Source of the DNA: Mesorhizobium hawassense
GTDB taxonomy: Bacteria; Pseudomonadota; Alphaproteobacteria; Rhizobiales; Rhizobiaceae
Direction: 5' to 3'
NCBI RefSeq assembly: GCF_003289945.1
Contig: NZ_QMBP01000017.1
Location: 62,001-126,000 of the forward strand
Length of the DNA stretch: 64,000 bases
In this document: positions 54,159 through 62,978 of the stretch, one piece after another
Layout: the number at the start of each line of letters is the position of its first letter
Numbering within the stretch: position 1 is the first letter of the stretch
Notes under the pieces: generated by a model
The model's database searches: none
Told to the model about the DNA's origin: nothing
The model's input: the letters and a program-made list of their open reading frames with translations, nothing else
Position numbers and translations under genes: made by a program

Positions 54159-54785
54159 ATGCGTTCGTTCGTCGATCGCCTGGCGCGGCAAGGAGCCGTC
54201 AAACTCAGTCGCAAACTGACCGTCGATGGCCTGAAAATCGTCGGCGATAAGGGCACGGACAAGATAGTCGAGGCGCTTGGGCTCATTCGGGATTTCGACC
54301 CCGTGCGATACAGGCGCTTGCTGCGCGACGTCGGGCAGATTTTGGTCACGGTCCTTCCGGCCTCGGTGGCTCAGTGGGCAGAGGCGTCGAAGGCTTGTGA
54401 ACTGGATGAACGCTACCTCATCGATGACGCAAGGACGGCTGAGCACGTCGCGTCCACCATCGTCCACGAAGCCACGCATGCGCGACTGATGCGATGCGGA
54501 ATCGGTTACGAAGAAGAGATCAGGGATCGCGTCGAGCGGGTCTGTCTGCGTCGGGAGATCGCCTTTGCGGCGAGGTTGCCGATAGGAGCGGATGCGGCTC
54601 AGCGAGCCGAAGCGAATCTTGAAGCGATGCCGGATTTCTCGGACAAGGCTATGAGGGAGCGCCACCTTGACGGCCTGCGGGATGCGCTTCTCTACCTCAA
54701 CATGCCGGTTTGGCTCGTCAGTCTGATGGTATCGTATCGGCGATGGCAACACAGGCGACGGGTTGCGCGGCGCGCAACCGGCTGA
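54159..54785 (+). CDS. putative zincin-type metallopeptidase with HEATH motif, unassigned
   Basis: A 208-residue protein I cannot assign to a named family. It contains STIVHEATHARLMRCG (about residues 101-116), an HExxH zinc-metallopeptidase motif with a hydrophobic lead-in, and a Glu-rich segment YEEEIRDRVERVCLRRE 6-22 residues later that could supply the third metal ligand. A membrane-like segment LNMPVWLVSLMVSY lies near the C-terminus, followed by a very basic tail. No signal peptide. The ATG at 54159 has a weak ribosome site; a TTG nearer the DUF1178 stop is possible. It ends shortly before an AATTCC repeat. Confidence 0.6.
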   Translation: MRSFVDRLARQGAVKLSRKLTVDGLKIVGDKGTDKIVEALGLIRDFDPVRYRRLLRDVGQILVTVLPASVAQWAEASKACELDERYLIDDARTAEHVASTIVHEATHARLMRCGIGYEEEIRDRVERVCLRREIAFAARLPIGADAAQRAEANLEAMPDFSDKAMRERHLDGLRDALLYLNMPVWLVSLMVSYRRWQHRRRVARRATG

Positions 54786-54829
54786 TGGGCCATGGATGGC
54801 CGACCGGCTGGAGCTTGCAGCCCATCGTT

Positions 54830-54884
54830 GGAGCAATTCCGGGAAGAGGGTGTGCGCCGCCTCACTTCTCCTGGAATTGCTTCC
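54830..54884. repeat. AATTCC palindromic repeat, hairpin copy
   Basis: GGAGCAATTCC at one end and GGAATTGCTTCC at the other form an 11-bp stem with one mismatch around a GC-rich loop. It stands between convergent genes (zincin-like and MarR), 2 bp from the MarR stop, and looks like a shared terminator. Confidence 0.8.
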
Positions 54885-54886
54885 GG

Positions 54887-55369
54887 TCAAAGGCTGACGA
54901 TCAGTTTTTCCAGCAGTTTCGCCAGTGTTTCCTTGTCCTCGCGCGTCAGGCCGGCGAGGATTTCATGCTCGTTGGCGACGTGGGCGGTGAGCGCCTCGTC
55001 GATGAGCTCGCGGCCTTTATCGGTGAGCTGAACGACAACGCCGCGCCGGTCGCTGGGGTGCGGCGCGCGCCGGGTCAGGCCCGCCTTCTCCAGACGGTCG
55101 AGGCGGGCGGTCATGGCGCCCGACGTCACCATCGTCGCCTCATAGAGCTCGGTCGGCGTCAGCGCGTAAGGCGAGCCCGACCGGCGCAACGTCGCCAGAA
55201 CATCGAATTCGCCGGATTGCAGCCCGAAGCGGGCGAAGACAGGCGCCAGGCGGTCGCGTGCGATCAGCGCCGAAGCCTCGTTCAAGCGCCCGATGACGCC
55301 CATCGGCGACACGTCTAGATCCGGACGTTCCCGCCGCCATTGTTCCATGGCCCTGCCTGCTCGATCCAT
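54887..55369 (-). CDS. MarR-family transcription regulator
   Basis: A 160-residue winged-helix regulator. The DNA-binding core is FDVLATLRRSGSPYALTPTELYEATMVTSGAMTARLDRLEKAGLTRRAPHPSDRRGVVVQLTDKGRELID (about residues 56-125), with the wing DRRGVVVQLT. The N-terminal and C-terminal helices form the dimer interface. I start at the ATG 55369, preceded by GCGGTGAGCG; an ATG at 55396 lies inside the palindrome below and is less likely. It is divergent from the EamA exporter, the classic repressor-and-exporter layout, and probably represses both genes. Confidence 0.9.
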   Translation of the reverse strand: MDRAGRAMEQWRRERPDLDVSPMGVIGRLNEASALIARDRLAPVFARFGLQSGEFDVLATLRRSGSPYALTPTELYEATMVTSGAMTARLDRLEKAGLTRRAPHPSDRRGVVVQLTDKGRELIDEALTAHVANEHEILAGLTREDKETLAKLLEKLIVSL

Positions 55370-55387
55370 ATCGCTCACCGCAAAGTA

Positions 55388-55427
55388 TCTTGACATCAAG
55401 AATCTTTACGCTATCTTACCGTAAGAT
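55388..55427. promoter_or_regulatory. paired palindromes, probable MarR operators
   Basis: TCTTGA-CA-TCAAGA at 55388-55401 and ATCTTAC-C-GTAAGAT at 55413-55427 are both perfect inverted repeats, and share the ATCTTNNC start. They lie between the divergent marR and eamA starts. Binding at both would shut both promoters. Confidence 0.7.
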
Positions 55428-55468
55428 GAACCGGCGGCCAAGCGGTCACGCAGCGACAGGACAGCCCG

Positions 55469-56401
55469 ATGAAAGTTCTCTGGGATTCGGCAATTGGCCT
55501 TCTGGTGGTGACGGGCGGGCTGCTCGGCATGACGCTGCCGTTCGGCAAGCTGGCGACCGCCGGGGGCGTGCCGGCCATGGTCTGGGCCTTCGTCATTTCG
55601 CTGGGCGCCGGCGGCGTGCTGCTCTTGGCGCTTCTGCTGCGCGGCGAGCGCATCCGGCTGACGCCGCACAAGCTGCGTTATTTCTTCGTCACCGCCGCGA
55701 TCTCCTATGCCATTCCCAACCTCTTGATGTTTTCGGCCATGCCGCATCTCGGCGCCGGCTACACCGGCATCATGTTCACGCTGTCGCCGGTGATCACGCT
55801 GGTGTTCTCGATCCTGCTCGGTGTCCGGCGTCCCAATCTGCTCGGCGTCATCGGCATCGCCGTCGGCTTCGTCGGCGCGGCGATGGTCGCGCTTACCCGC
55901 GGCGAGGCCGGCCAGCCGGCCGATTATTTCTGGGTGGCGATCGGGCTCTTCATTCCCGTCAGCCTTGCCGCCGGCAATATCTACCGCACCGTCGACTGGC
56001 CGCAGGGCACCGGGCCGATCGAGCTCGCCGTCGGCAGCCACCTCGCATCGGCGACGCTGCTTCTTGCCGGCATTCTCGCCCTTTTCGGCTGCCAGGCCTT
56101 CGCTCCGCTCGCAGGCGTGCCGCTGGTGGTGGTCGGACAGGTGGCCTCGGCCTCGGCGATGTTTGTCTTCTTCTTCCGCCTGCAGGCGGTCGGCGGCCCA
56201 GTCTACCTCAGCCAGATCGGCTATGTGGCGGCGGCCGTCGGCCTGTTCGCCGGCACGCTCTTCCTCGGCGAACACTACCAGCTTCTGACCTGGCTGGGTG
56301 CGGCCATCATCACCGCCGGCGTTTTCATCACGACCAAGGCGCAAAGCCGGACCGGTGTGCCTGCGCCTGTTCGGATCGAGCCGGTGTCGTCCCGCAGCTA
56401 G
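55469..56401 (+). CDS. EamA/DMT-family exporter
   Basis: A 310-residue inner-membrane protein with ten helices in two EamA halves (MKVLWDSAIGLLVVTGGLLGMTLPFGK... and VGQVASASAMFVFFFRLQAVGGPVYLSQIGYVAAAVGLFAGTLF...). Export of a small metabolite or toxic compound is likely, given the divergent MarR gene. The ATG at 55469 stands 41 bp after the second palindrome. Its TAG stop codon is the first part of the CTAGGGC end of the following repeat. Confidence 0.88.
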   Translation: MKVLWDSAIGLLVVTGGLLGMTLPFGKLATAGGVPAMVWAFVISLGAGGVLLLALLLRGERIRLTPHKLRYFFVTAAISYAIPNLLMFSAMPHLGAGYTGIMFTLSPVITLVFSILLGVRRPNLLGVIGIAVGFVGAAMVALTRGEAGQPADYFWVAIGLFIPVSLAAGNIYRTVDWPQGTGPIELAVGSHLASATLLLAGILALFGCQAFAPLAGVPLVVVGQVASASAMFVFFFRLQAVGGPVYLSQIGYVAAAVGLFAGTLFLGEHYQLLTWLGAAIITAGVFITTKAQSRTGVPAPVRIEPVSSRS

Positions 56402-56517
56402 GGCGTTTCACCGTTTCACTGAAACGGCGAACCGCTTTGTCTCGTTGTTTTGATGCAATTCCGGACCGGCGAAGTCGCCGAGCCTAACCGCTCACACTTT
56501 TCCTGGAATTGCCCTAG
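56398..56517. repeat. AATTCC palindromic repeat family, full copy with matching ends
   Basis: The outer ends CTAGGGC (56398-56404) and GCCCTAG (56511-56517) are perfect inverted repeats. Inside are ACCGTTTCACTGAAACGGC, a TTTTGATGCAATTCCGG linker and CACTTTTCCTGGAATTG. About 120 bp, same layout as at 39085-39188. Confidence 0.85.
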
Positions 56518-56768
56518 TCGTCCTGCTGTCGGCGGGTTCAGGCCGCGGATGGCGGCGGCGATGGGTGGCGGCGGCGCGCGCCGCCTGCTCGTAGATGCCG
56601 GTCATCAGCGTCGTCCATTCGGCGCCCCCGTAGCGGCGACTTTGGTGGCGGTCATGCCGCCGGAGCAGTTGGCCGCTAACGTGCCGAGAAGGAAAGGCTG
56701 CGCGCGCCAGGCGCTGATCTACTGGCGGGGTGGCTACAGACCATTGGAGGCTTGAGGGTCTGTCGGGA
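56518..56768. other. gene-less stretch between repeat and ubiG
   Basis: About 250 bp of GC-rich DNA with no convincing gene. Open frames exist on both strands, but none has a start with a ribosome site or recognisable motifs. On the minus strand one frame gives an EWTTLMTGIYEQAARAA segment that reads like a protein end, without a start; it may be a gene remnant. Confidence 0.5.
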
Positions 56769-57518
56769 TCACACGGAAGCTTTCTCGGCCAGCACCATGT
56801 AGTTGACGTCCATGTCCTTCGAGCGCTGCCAGCGGTCGGCCAGCGGATGATAGATGACGCCCGTGCGGTCGATCACCGTGAGGCCGGCGGCGCCCAGCGC
56901 CTTGCCAAGCTCCTCCGGCCGCACCAGCTTGCCGAACTGATGCGTGCCGCGCGGCAGCCAGCGCAGCACATATTCGGCGCCGATGATGGCAAGCCCGAGC
57001 GCCTTCAGCGTGCGGTTGATGGTGGCGACGAACATGACGCCGCCGGGGCGGACCATCTGGCCGCATTTGGCGACGAACAGGTCGACATCTGCGACATGCT
57101 CGACCACTTCCATGTTCAGGATGACATCGAAGGTTTCGCCGGCATCGGCGAGAGCCTCCGCCGTCGTGGCGCGATAGTCGATGCTGACGCCGGCTTCCGC
57201 CGCATGCAGCTTCGCTACTTCGATGTTGGTGGCGGAAGCGTCGGCGCCGACCACTTCGGCGCCAAGCCGGGCCATCGGCTCGCACAGCAAACCGCCGCCG
57301 CAACCGATGTCGAGGAAGCGCAGACCCTCGAAAGGCCGTGCCGCGCGCGGATCGCGGCCAAAGCGTGCCGCCACCTGGTCGCGGATATAGGCAAGCCGCA
57401 CCGGATTGAACTTGTGCAGCGGACGGAACTTGCCGTTCGGATTCCACCATTCGGCGGCAAGGGCGGAGAAGCGCTCGACTTCTCCGGCATCGATGGTCGA
57501 TCGGCGGGGCTCTGGCAT
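56769..57518 (-). CDS. ubiG: ubiquinone biosynthesis O-methyltransferase
   Basis: A 249-residue SAM methyltransferase that performs both O-methylations in ubiquinone synthesis. Motif I is FLDIGCGGGLLCEPMARLGA (about residues 63-82), with VVGADASATNIEVAK after it; the UbiG-specific stretches WWNPNGKFRPLHKFNPVRLAYI near the N-terminus, MEVVEHVADVDLFV and FVATINRTLKALGLAIIGAEYVLRWLPRGTH are all present. The ATG at 57518 follows AGGAGACCCGCC, a strong ribosome site, so I reject a 17-residue longer form. Confidence 0.97.
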   Translation of the reverse strand: MPEPRRSTIDAGEVERFSALAAEWWNPNGKFRPLHKFNPVRLAYIRDQVAARFGRDPRAARPFEGLRFLDIGCGGGLLCEPMARLGAEVVGADASATNIEVAKLHAAEAGVSIDYRATTAEALADAGETFDVILNMEVVEHVADVDLFVAKCGQMVRPGGVMFVATINRTLKALGLAIIGAEYVLRWLPRGTHQFGKLVRPEELGKALGAAGLTVIDRTGVIYHPLADRWQRSKDMDVNYMVLAEKASV

Positions 57519-57643
57519 GGCGGGTCTCCTCGAACGCCAAGAACTCGGGTCCCAGCCTAAGAAAGTCAAGGCAGGTTTTTTCGGCTGCTGTCACCCGGTT
57601 GCCAACCGTCCATATCTTCACCAGGCGTCGAGGATAGCTCAGC

Positions 57644-57940
57644 CTAGCGAGAAAGCTCGATCGTCGCATGGTTCATGTCGACACTGGCCGGCTCGATAGC
57701 CTGCAACGCTTCGCTGTCGCCAATCTCGGCCATGATACGATCCGCCGCCGCCCGGGCCTGTTCCACGCTTTGCCAGCGCACGACATCCACCCAGGTACCG
57801 TCCTCGCGCCTGCCGAGATGGCGGCTGAGAAAGCCCGGTTGCCGGGTAAGCCAGCCGCTCATGACCCCGTTATTGGCGACAAAGCCGGCTTCGGTGCCGG
57901 GCTTGAGGCGGAAAGTGACGATTTCCAGGGTCTCGGCCAT
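57644..57940 (-). CDS. small ABM-like (dimeric alpha-beta barrel) protein
   Basis: A 98-residue protein: MAETLEIVTFRLKPGTEAGFVANNG, then WLTRQPGFLSRHLGRREDGTWVDVVRWQSVEQARAAADRIM. The F-L-S-R...G-x-W-x-D-x-V-x-W pattern fits the dimeric ferredoxin-like fold of the antibiotic biosynthesis monooxygenase group, many members of which are not monooxygenases. Function unknown. The ATG at 57940 follows TTGGAGATTCTC. It lies 125 bp upstream of ubiG on the same strand. Confidence 0.75.
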   Translation of the reverse strand: MAETLEIVTFRLKPGTEAGFVANNGVMSGWLTRQPGFLSRHLGRREDGTWVDVVRWQSVEQARAAADRIMAEIGDSEALQAIEPASVDMNHATIELSR

Positions 57941-58151
57941 GAGAATCTCCAAAGGGCGTTTCGGCCGTCTTACGGCATGGCCGGCGACAGGAATACGTCA
58001 GGATAAACGGCGCCGGGCCCGCTATAGCCGCGCTCGCTTGCGAAGCCTTGCTGTTTTGGCTAAGGAGGCCGCGCATTTCGGCGCTCGGTCACCCGAGCGT
58101 TTTCTCCAGTTCCGGCCCTGAGCCGGCTTCAGTCAAAGGCATTTCGCTTCC

Positions 58152-59405
58152 ATGGCGCGTATCGTGATGAAATTCGGCGGAACATCGGTCGCCGACATCG
58201 CCCGCATCCGCAATGTGGCGCGGCATGTGAAACGCGAGGTCGATGCCGGCCACGAGGTTGCCGTCGTGGTCTCGGCGATGGCCGGCAAGACCAACGAGCT
58301 GGTCGGCTGGACGCGCGAGGCCTCGCCGATGCACGACGCGCGCGAATATGACGCCGTGGTTGCCTCGGGCGAGCAGGTCACCGCCGGTCTTCTGGCGATC
58401 ACGCTGCAGAACATGGGAATCCACGCCCGCTCCTGGCAGGGTTGGCAGATCCCGATCAAGACCGACAACGCCCATGGCGCGGCGCGCATCCTCGACATCG
58501 ACGGCGCCTTCCTGATCAAGCGCTTCGGCGAAGGCCAGGTGGCGGTGATCGCCGGCTTCCAGGGCATCGGACCGGACAACCGCATCGCGACGCTCGGCCG
58601 CGGCGGCTCCGACACCAGCGCGGTGGCGATCGCCGCCGCGGTCAAGGCCGACCGCTGCGACATCTATACCGATGTCGACGGTGTCTACACCACCGACCCG
58701 CGCATCGAGCCGAAAGCCCGTCGCCTGGCCAAGATTTCCTTCGAGGAAATGCTCGAAATGGCCTCGCTCGGCGCCAAGGTGCTGCAGGTGCGCTCGGTCG
58801 AGCTTGCCATGGTACACAGGGTGCGTACCTTCGTGCGGTCGTCCTTCGACGACCCCGACGCGCCCGGAATGGGGGATTTGCTCAATCCGCCCGGAACGCT
58901 CATTTGCGACGAGGAAGAGATCGTGGAACAGCAGGTCGTCACCGGAATTGCCTACGCCAAGGACGAAGCGCAGATTTCGCTGCGCCGCGTCGGCGACCGC
59001 CCAGGCGTTGCCGCCGGCATATTCGGCCCGCTGGCCGAGGCCAACATCAATGTCGACATGATCGTCCAGAACATCTCCGAGGACGGCAAGTTCACCGACA
59101 TGACCTTCACCGTGCCCTCCGGCGACGTCGACAAGGCGCTTGCGGTGCTGGAAAAGCTGAAGCCCGAAGTCGGCTATGATGTCGTGCAGTCGGAAGCCGG
59201 CATGTCGAAGGTCTCGGTCATCGGCATCGGCATGCGCAGCCATGCGGGCGTCGCCGCCACCGCCTTCAAGGCGCTGGCGGACAAGGCGATCAACATCCGC
59301 GCCATCACGACTTCCGAGATCAAAATCTCGATACTGATCGACGGTCCCTATACGGAACTTGCAGTTCGTACTTTGCATTCCGTCTACGGTCTGGATAAGC
59401 AATAG
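58152..59405 (+). CDS. lysC: aspartate kinase
   Basis: A 417-residue kinase, first step of lysine, threonine and methionine synthesis. The kinase motif KFGGTSVADIARI is at residues 7-19, and GRGGSDTSAVAIAAAVKADRCDIYTDVDGVYTTDPR (about 155-190) binds aspartate and ATP. Two C-terminal ACT domains follow (GVAAGIFGPLAEANINVDMIVQN and GVAATAFKALADKAINIRAITTSEIKIS), the sites of feedback control by lysine or threonine. The ATG at 58152 begins MARIVMKFGG as in homologues. ptsP follows 84 bp later on the same strand. Confidence 0.97.
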   Translation: MARIVMKFGGTSVADIARIRNVARHVKREVDAGHEVAVVVSAMAGKTNELVGWTREASPMHDAREYDAVVASGEQVTAGLLAITLQNMGIHARSWQGWQIPIKTDNAHGAARILDIDGAFLIKRFGEGQVAVIAGFQGIGPDNRIATLGRGGSDTSAVAIAAAVKADRCDIYTDVDGVYTTDPRIEPKARRLAKISFEEMLEMASLGAKVLQVRSVELAMVHRVRTFVRSSFDDPDAPGMGDLLNPPGTLICDEEEIVEQQVVTGIAYAKDEAQISLRRVGDRPGVAAGIFGPLAEANINVDMIVQNISEDGKFTDMTFTVPSGDVDKALAVLEKLKPEVGYDVVQSEAGMSKVSVIGIGMRSHAGVAATAFKALADKAINIRAITTSEIKISILIDGPYTELAVRTLHSVYGLDKQ

Positions 59406-59488
59406 CAAGAACTGAGTCAGTTGTTGCGTGATCGCCGGCCGCGGGAGAAACTGCGGCGGGCGAAATACCCATTGGAGAACAAGCCGCG

Positions 59489-61759
59489 ATGCGTGATACG
59501 GCCAGTGGCCCGCGCGTTCTGCTCAAACGGCTTCGCGAGCTCATGCAGGAGCCGCTGGAGCCGCAGGAGCGGCTCGACCGCATCGTGCGCGACATTGCCT
59601 CCAACATGGTTGCCGAAGTCTGCTCGCTCTATGTGCTGCGCGCCGACTCGGTGCTCGAACTCTACGCCACCGAGGGTCTGAACCCGAACGCCGTTCACCT
59701 GGCGCAGCTCAGGCTCGGACAGGGCCTGGTCGGCACGATCGCCGCCAGCGCGCGGCCTCTCAACCTTTCCAACGCGCAGGAACACCCGGCATTCGCCTAC
59801 CTGCCGGAAACGGGCGAAGAGATCTACAACTCCTTCCTCGGCGTGCCGGTGCTGAGGGCAGGGCGCACGCTGGGCGTGCTGGTGGTGCAGAACAAGACCA
59901 TGCGCCACTATCGCGACGACGAGGTCGAGGCGCTGGAAACGACGGCGATGGTGATCGCCGAGATGATTGCCACCGGCGATCTCGCCCGCCTGACCAAGCC
60001 GGGGCTGGAGCTCGACCTCAGCCGTCCGGTGAGCTTCACCGGCCTTTCCTTCAATGACGGCGTCGGGCTCGGCCATGTCGTGCTGCACGAGCCGCGCATC
60101 GTCGTCACCAATCTGTTCAACGAAGACAGCGAGGAGGAGGTGCGTCGCCTCGACCGTTCGCTGGGCTCGCTGAGGCTGTCGATCGACGACATGCTGGAGC
60201 GCCGCGACGTTGCCTTCGAGGGCGAGCATCGCGAGGTGCTCGAGGCCTACCGCATGTTCGCCAACGACCGCGGCTGGGTGCGGCGGCTGGAAGAGGCGAT
60301 CCGCAACGGCCTGACGGCGGAGGCGGCGGTCGAAAAGGTGCAGAGCGACATGCGCGCGCGCATGCTGCACATGACCGACCCGTATCTGCGCGAACGGATG
60401 AGCGATTTCGACGATCTCGCCAACCGGCTGTTACGCCAGCTGATGGGGCGCGGTCCGGAGGACGTCGCGGCCTCGCTGCCCAAGGACGCCATCCTGATCG
60501 CCCGCTCGATGGGCGCGGCCGAGCTGCTCGACTATCCGCGCGACAAGCTGCGCGGCCTGGTGCTTGAGGATGGTGCCGCGACCAGCCATGTCGTCATCGT
60601 CGCGCGCGCCATGGGCATCCCGGTCGCCGGACAGGTGAAGGGCGCCGTTTCCATGGCGGAAAACGGCGACGCCATCATCGTCGACGGCGAGGAAGGCACC
60701 ATCCATCTCAGGCCGCAATCGGACCTGGAGGCCGCCTATGCCGAGAAGGTCCGCTTCCGGGCGCGGCGGCAGGAAGTCTATCGCGAACTGCGGAAGAAGC
60801 CGTCCGTGACCAAGGACGGGGTTGCGGTCGATCTCCTGATGAATGCGGGCCTTGCCGTCGATCTGCCGCAGCTGACCGAGTCGGGCGCCGCCGGCATCGG
60901 CCTGTTTCGCACCGAATTGCAGTTCATGGTCGCCTCGACCTTTCCGCGCGCCGAGGCGCAGGAGCGGCTTTACCGCGACGTGCTCGACGCCGCGCGCGGC
61001 AAGCCGGTCACCTTCCGCACCATCGACATCGGCGGCGACAAGGTGCTGCCCTATTTCAAGGGCGCCATCCAGGAAGAGAACCCGGCGCTCGGCTGGCGGG
61101 CGATCCGGCTGACGCTTGATCGTCCCGGGCTGCTGCGGACGCAGATCCGGGCGCTGCTCAAGGCCAGCGGCGGCCGCGAACTGAAGCTGATGCTGCCGAT
61201 GGTGACCGAGCTGTCGGAAATCGCGCAGGCGCGCGAGATCATCGACCGCGAGGTCCGGCATTTGTCGCGCTTTGCCCATCATCTGCCCACCAGCCTCAAG
61301 CTCGGCGCGATGCTGGAAGTGCCGTCGCTCCTGTTCCAGCTCGACGAATTGATGAAGGCGGTGGATTTCGTCTCGGTCGGCTCCAACGACCTGTTCCAGT
61401 TCGTCATGGCCGTCGATCGCGGCAACACCCAGCTTGCCGACCGCTTCGACAATCTGTCGACGCCGTTCCTGCGCGTGCTGAAGATGATCGCCGACGCCGG
61501 CGCGCGCAACCATACGCCGGTGACGCTGTGCGGCGAGCTCGCCGGAAAGCCCATATCGGCCATGGCGCTGATCGGCCTCGGCTTCCGCTCGATCTCGATG
61601 TCGCCGGCATCGATCGGCCCGGTGAAGGCGATGCTCACCGAACTGCCGCTGCAGGAGCTGGAAGGCTTCTTCAACGACAATCTGATGGCGCCAAGCCAGA
61701 AATTGCCGATGCGGGCTCTCCTGCAGGCCTTTGCCGACGACCGCTCGATTCCGCTCTAG
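59489..61759 (+). CDS. ptsP: PTS-Ntr phosphoenolpyruvate-protein phosphotransferase (EI-Ntr)
   Basis: A 756-residue enzyme that passes phosphate from PEP to NPr in the nitrogen-related PTS, a regulatory chain. An N-terminal GAF domain (about 1-165) senses nitrogen signals, such as glutamine and 2-oxoglutarate in known cases. The swivelling domain carries the catalytic histidine in EDGAATSHVVIVARAMGIP (about residue 370). The C-terminal PEP barrel has GIGLFRTELQFM, SVGSNDLFQF and TLCGELAGKP. It follows lysC, a constant neighbour in Rhizobiales. Length fits the family. Confidence 0.96.
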   Translation: MRDTASGPRVLLKRLRELMQEPLEPQERLDRIVRDIASNMVAEVCSLYVLRADSVLELYATEGLNPNAVHLAQLRLGQGLVGTIAASARPLNLSNAQEHPAFAYLPETGEEIYNSFLGVPVLRAGRTLGVLVVQNKTMRHYRDDEVEALETTAMVIAEMIATGDLARLTKPGLELDLSRPVSFTGLSFNDGVGLGHVVLHEPRIVVTNLFNEDSEEEVRRLDRSLGSLRLSIDDMLERRDVAFEGEHREVLEAYRMFANDRGWVRRLEEAIRNGLTAEAAVEKVQSDMRARMLHMTDPYLRERMSDFDDLANRLLRQLMGRGPEDVAASLPKDAILIARSMGAAELLDYPRDKLRGLVLEDGAATSHVVIVARAMGIPVAGQVKGAVSMAENGDAIIVDGEEGTIHLRPQSDLEAAYAEKVRFRARRQEVYRELRKKPSVTKDGVAVDLLMNAGLAVDLPQLTESGAAGIGLFRTELQFMVASTFPRAEAQERLYRDVLDAARGKPVTFRTIDIGGDKVLPYFKGAIQEENPALGWRAIRLTLDRPGLLRTQIRALLKASGGRELKLMLPMVTELSEIAQAREIIDREVRHLSRFAHHLPTSLKLGAMLEVPSLLFQLDELMKAVDFVSVGSNDLFQFVMAVDRGNTQLADRFDNLSTPFLRVLKMIADAGARNHTPVTLCGELAGKPISAMALIGLGFRSISMSPASIGPVKAMLTELPLQELEGFFNDNLMAPSQKLPMRALLQAFADDRSIPL

Positions 61760-61790
61760 ATTCACGTGAGGGCGGTCTGCAAATGGTGAT

Positions 61791-61847
61791 TTTCTGCGCT
61801 TCCGGTGCTCATGTACCTAAATGTACATTCCGCTCCGGTTCTCGAAA
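61791..61847. repeat. CGCTTCCGG...CTCCGGTTCTCGAAA repeat, short copy
   Basis: TTTCTGCGCTTCCGGTGCTC, a central palindrome-like ATGTACCTAAATGTACAT, then CCGCTCCGGTTCTCGAAA. The flanks AAATGG and CCATTT extend the hairpin. It lies in the 139-bp gap between ptsP and prfA. Confidence 0.85.
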
Positions 61848-61898
61848 CTCGCCATTTTCGACTCGCCCTGACGTGAATCCCATCGAAGTACCAAGACC

Positions 61899-62978
61899 AT
61901 GATCAACCTGCCCCGCGACCGTATGGATCAAGTCGTCAAGCGTTTCGACATGCTCGAAGCGCAGATGGCGGCCGGACCTGCAGCCGATGCCTATGTGAAG
62001 ATGGCCTCCGAATATGCCGACATCCAGGAAATGGTAGGCAAGATCCGGGCCTTGCGCGCCGCCGAGCAGGAGCAGGCGGACCTCGAGGCGATGCTCGCCG
62101 ACAAGGCGACCGACGCCGACATGCGGGCGCTGGCCGAGGCCGACCTGCCGGCGGTCGAGGAGCGCATCGAGGCGCTGCGGAAGGACATCCAGATCCTGCT
62201 TCTGCCCAAGGACGCGGCCGACGAAAGGAACGCCATCCTGGAAATCCGCGCCGGCACCGGCGGCGACGAGGCGGCGCTGTTCGCGGGCGACCTGTTTCGC
62301 ATGTATGAGCGCTATGCCGCCGAACGTGGCTGGCGGTTCGAAACGGTGTCGGCCAGCGACGGCGATGCCGGCGGCTTCAAGGAAATCATCGCCACTGTTT
62401 CAGGCAGGGGCGTCTTTGCCCATCTCAAATTCGAGTCCGGCGTGCATCGGGTGCAGCGCGTGCCGGCGACCGAGGCCAGCGGACGCATCCACACGTCAGC
62501 CGCCACGGTTGCCGTATTGCCGGAAGCCGAAGAGGTCGACATCGAAATCCGCGCCGAAGACATCCGCATCGACACGATGCGCGCCTCGGGTTCTGGCGGC
62601 CAGCACGTCAACACCACCGACTCGGCGGTCCGCATCACGCATCTGCCGACCGGGATCATGGTGGTGCAGGCGGAGAAGTCGCAGCACCAGAACCGGGCAA
62701 AGGCCATGCAGATCCTGCGCGCCCGGCTCTATGACCTCGAACGCAGCCGGGCCGACGAAGAACGCTCGGAATCGCGCAAATCGCAGGTCGGCTCGGGCGA
62801 CCGTTCGGAGCGCATCCGCACCTATAATTTCCCGCAGGGGCGCGTCACCGACCACCGCATCAACCTCACGCTCTACAAGCTCGACCGGGTGATGATGGGC
62901 GAACTCGACGAGGTGGTCGACGCGCTGATCGCCGACCACCAGTCGAAGCTGCTTGCCGATATGAGCCTGGATGGCTGA
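61899..62978 (+). CDS. prfA: peptide chain release factor 1
   Basis: A 359-residue class I release factor that ends translation at UAA and UAG. The codon-recognition tripeptide PAT lies in RVPATEASGRIHTS (about residue 185), and the catalytic GGQ in ASGSGGQHVNTTDSAVRITH (about residue 230). The N-terminal helical domain and the C-terminal INLTLYKLDRVMMGELDEVVDAL are standard. It overlaps prmC by 8 bp, so the factor and its methylase are coupled, as in many bacteria. Confidence 0.98.
   Translation: MINLPRDRMDQVVKRFDMLEAQMAAGPAADAYVKMASEYADIQEMVGKIRALRAAEQEQADLEAMLADKATDADMRALAEADLPAVEERIEALRKDIQILLLPKDAADERNAILEIRAGTGGDEAALFAGDLFRMYERYAAERGWRFETVSASDGDAGGFKEIIATVSGRGVFAHLKFESGVHRVQRVPATEASGRIHTSAATVAVLPEAEEVDIEIRAEDIRIDTMRASGSGGQHVNTTDSAVRITHLPTGIMVVQAEKSQHQNRAKAMQILRARLYDLERSRADEERSESRKSQVGSGDRSERIRTYNFPQGRVTDHRINLTLYKLDRVMMGELDEVVDALIADHQSKLLADMSLDG

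Noticed and set aside
56450..56755. Plus-strand frame after the EamA gene
   Set aside because: It begins inside the repeat, has no ribosome site and no recognisable motif.
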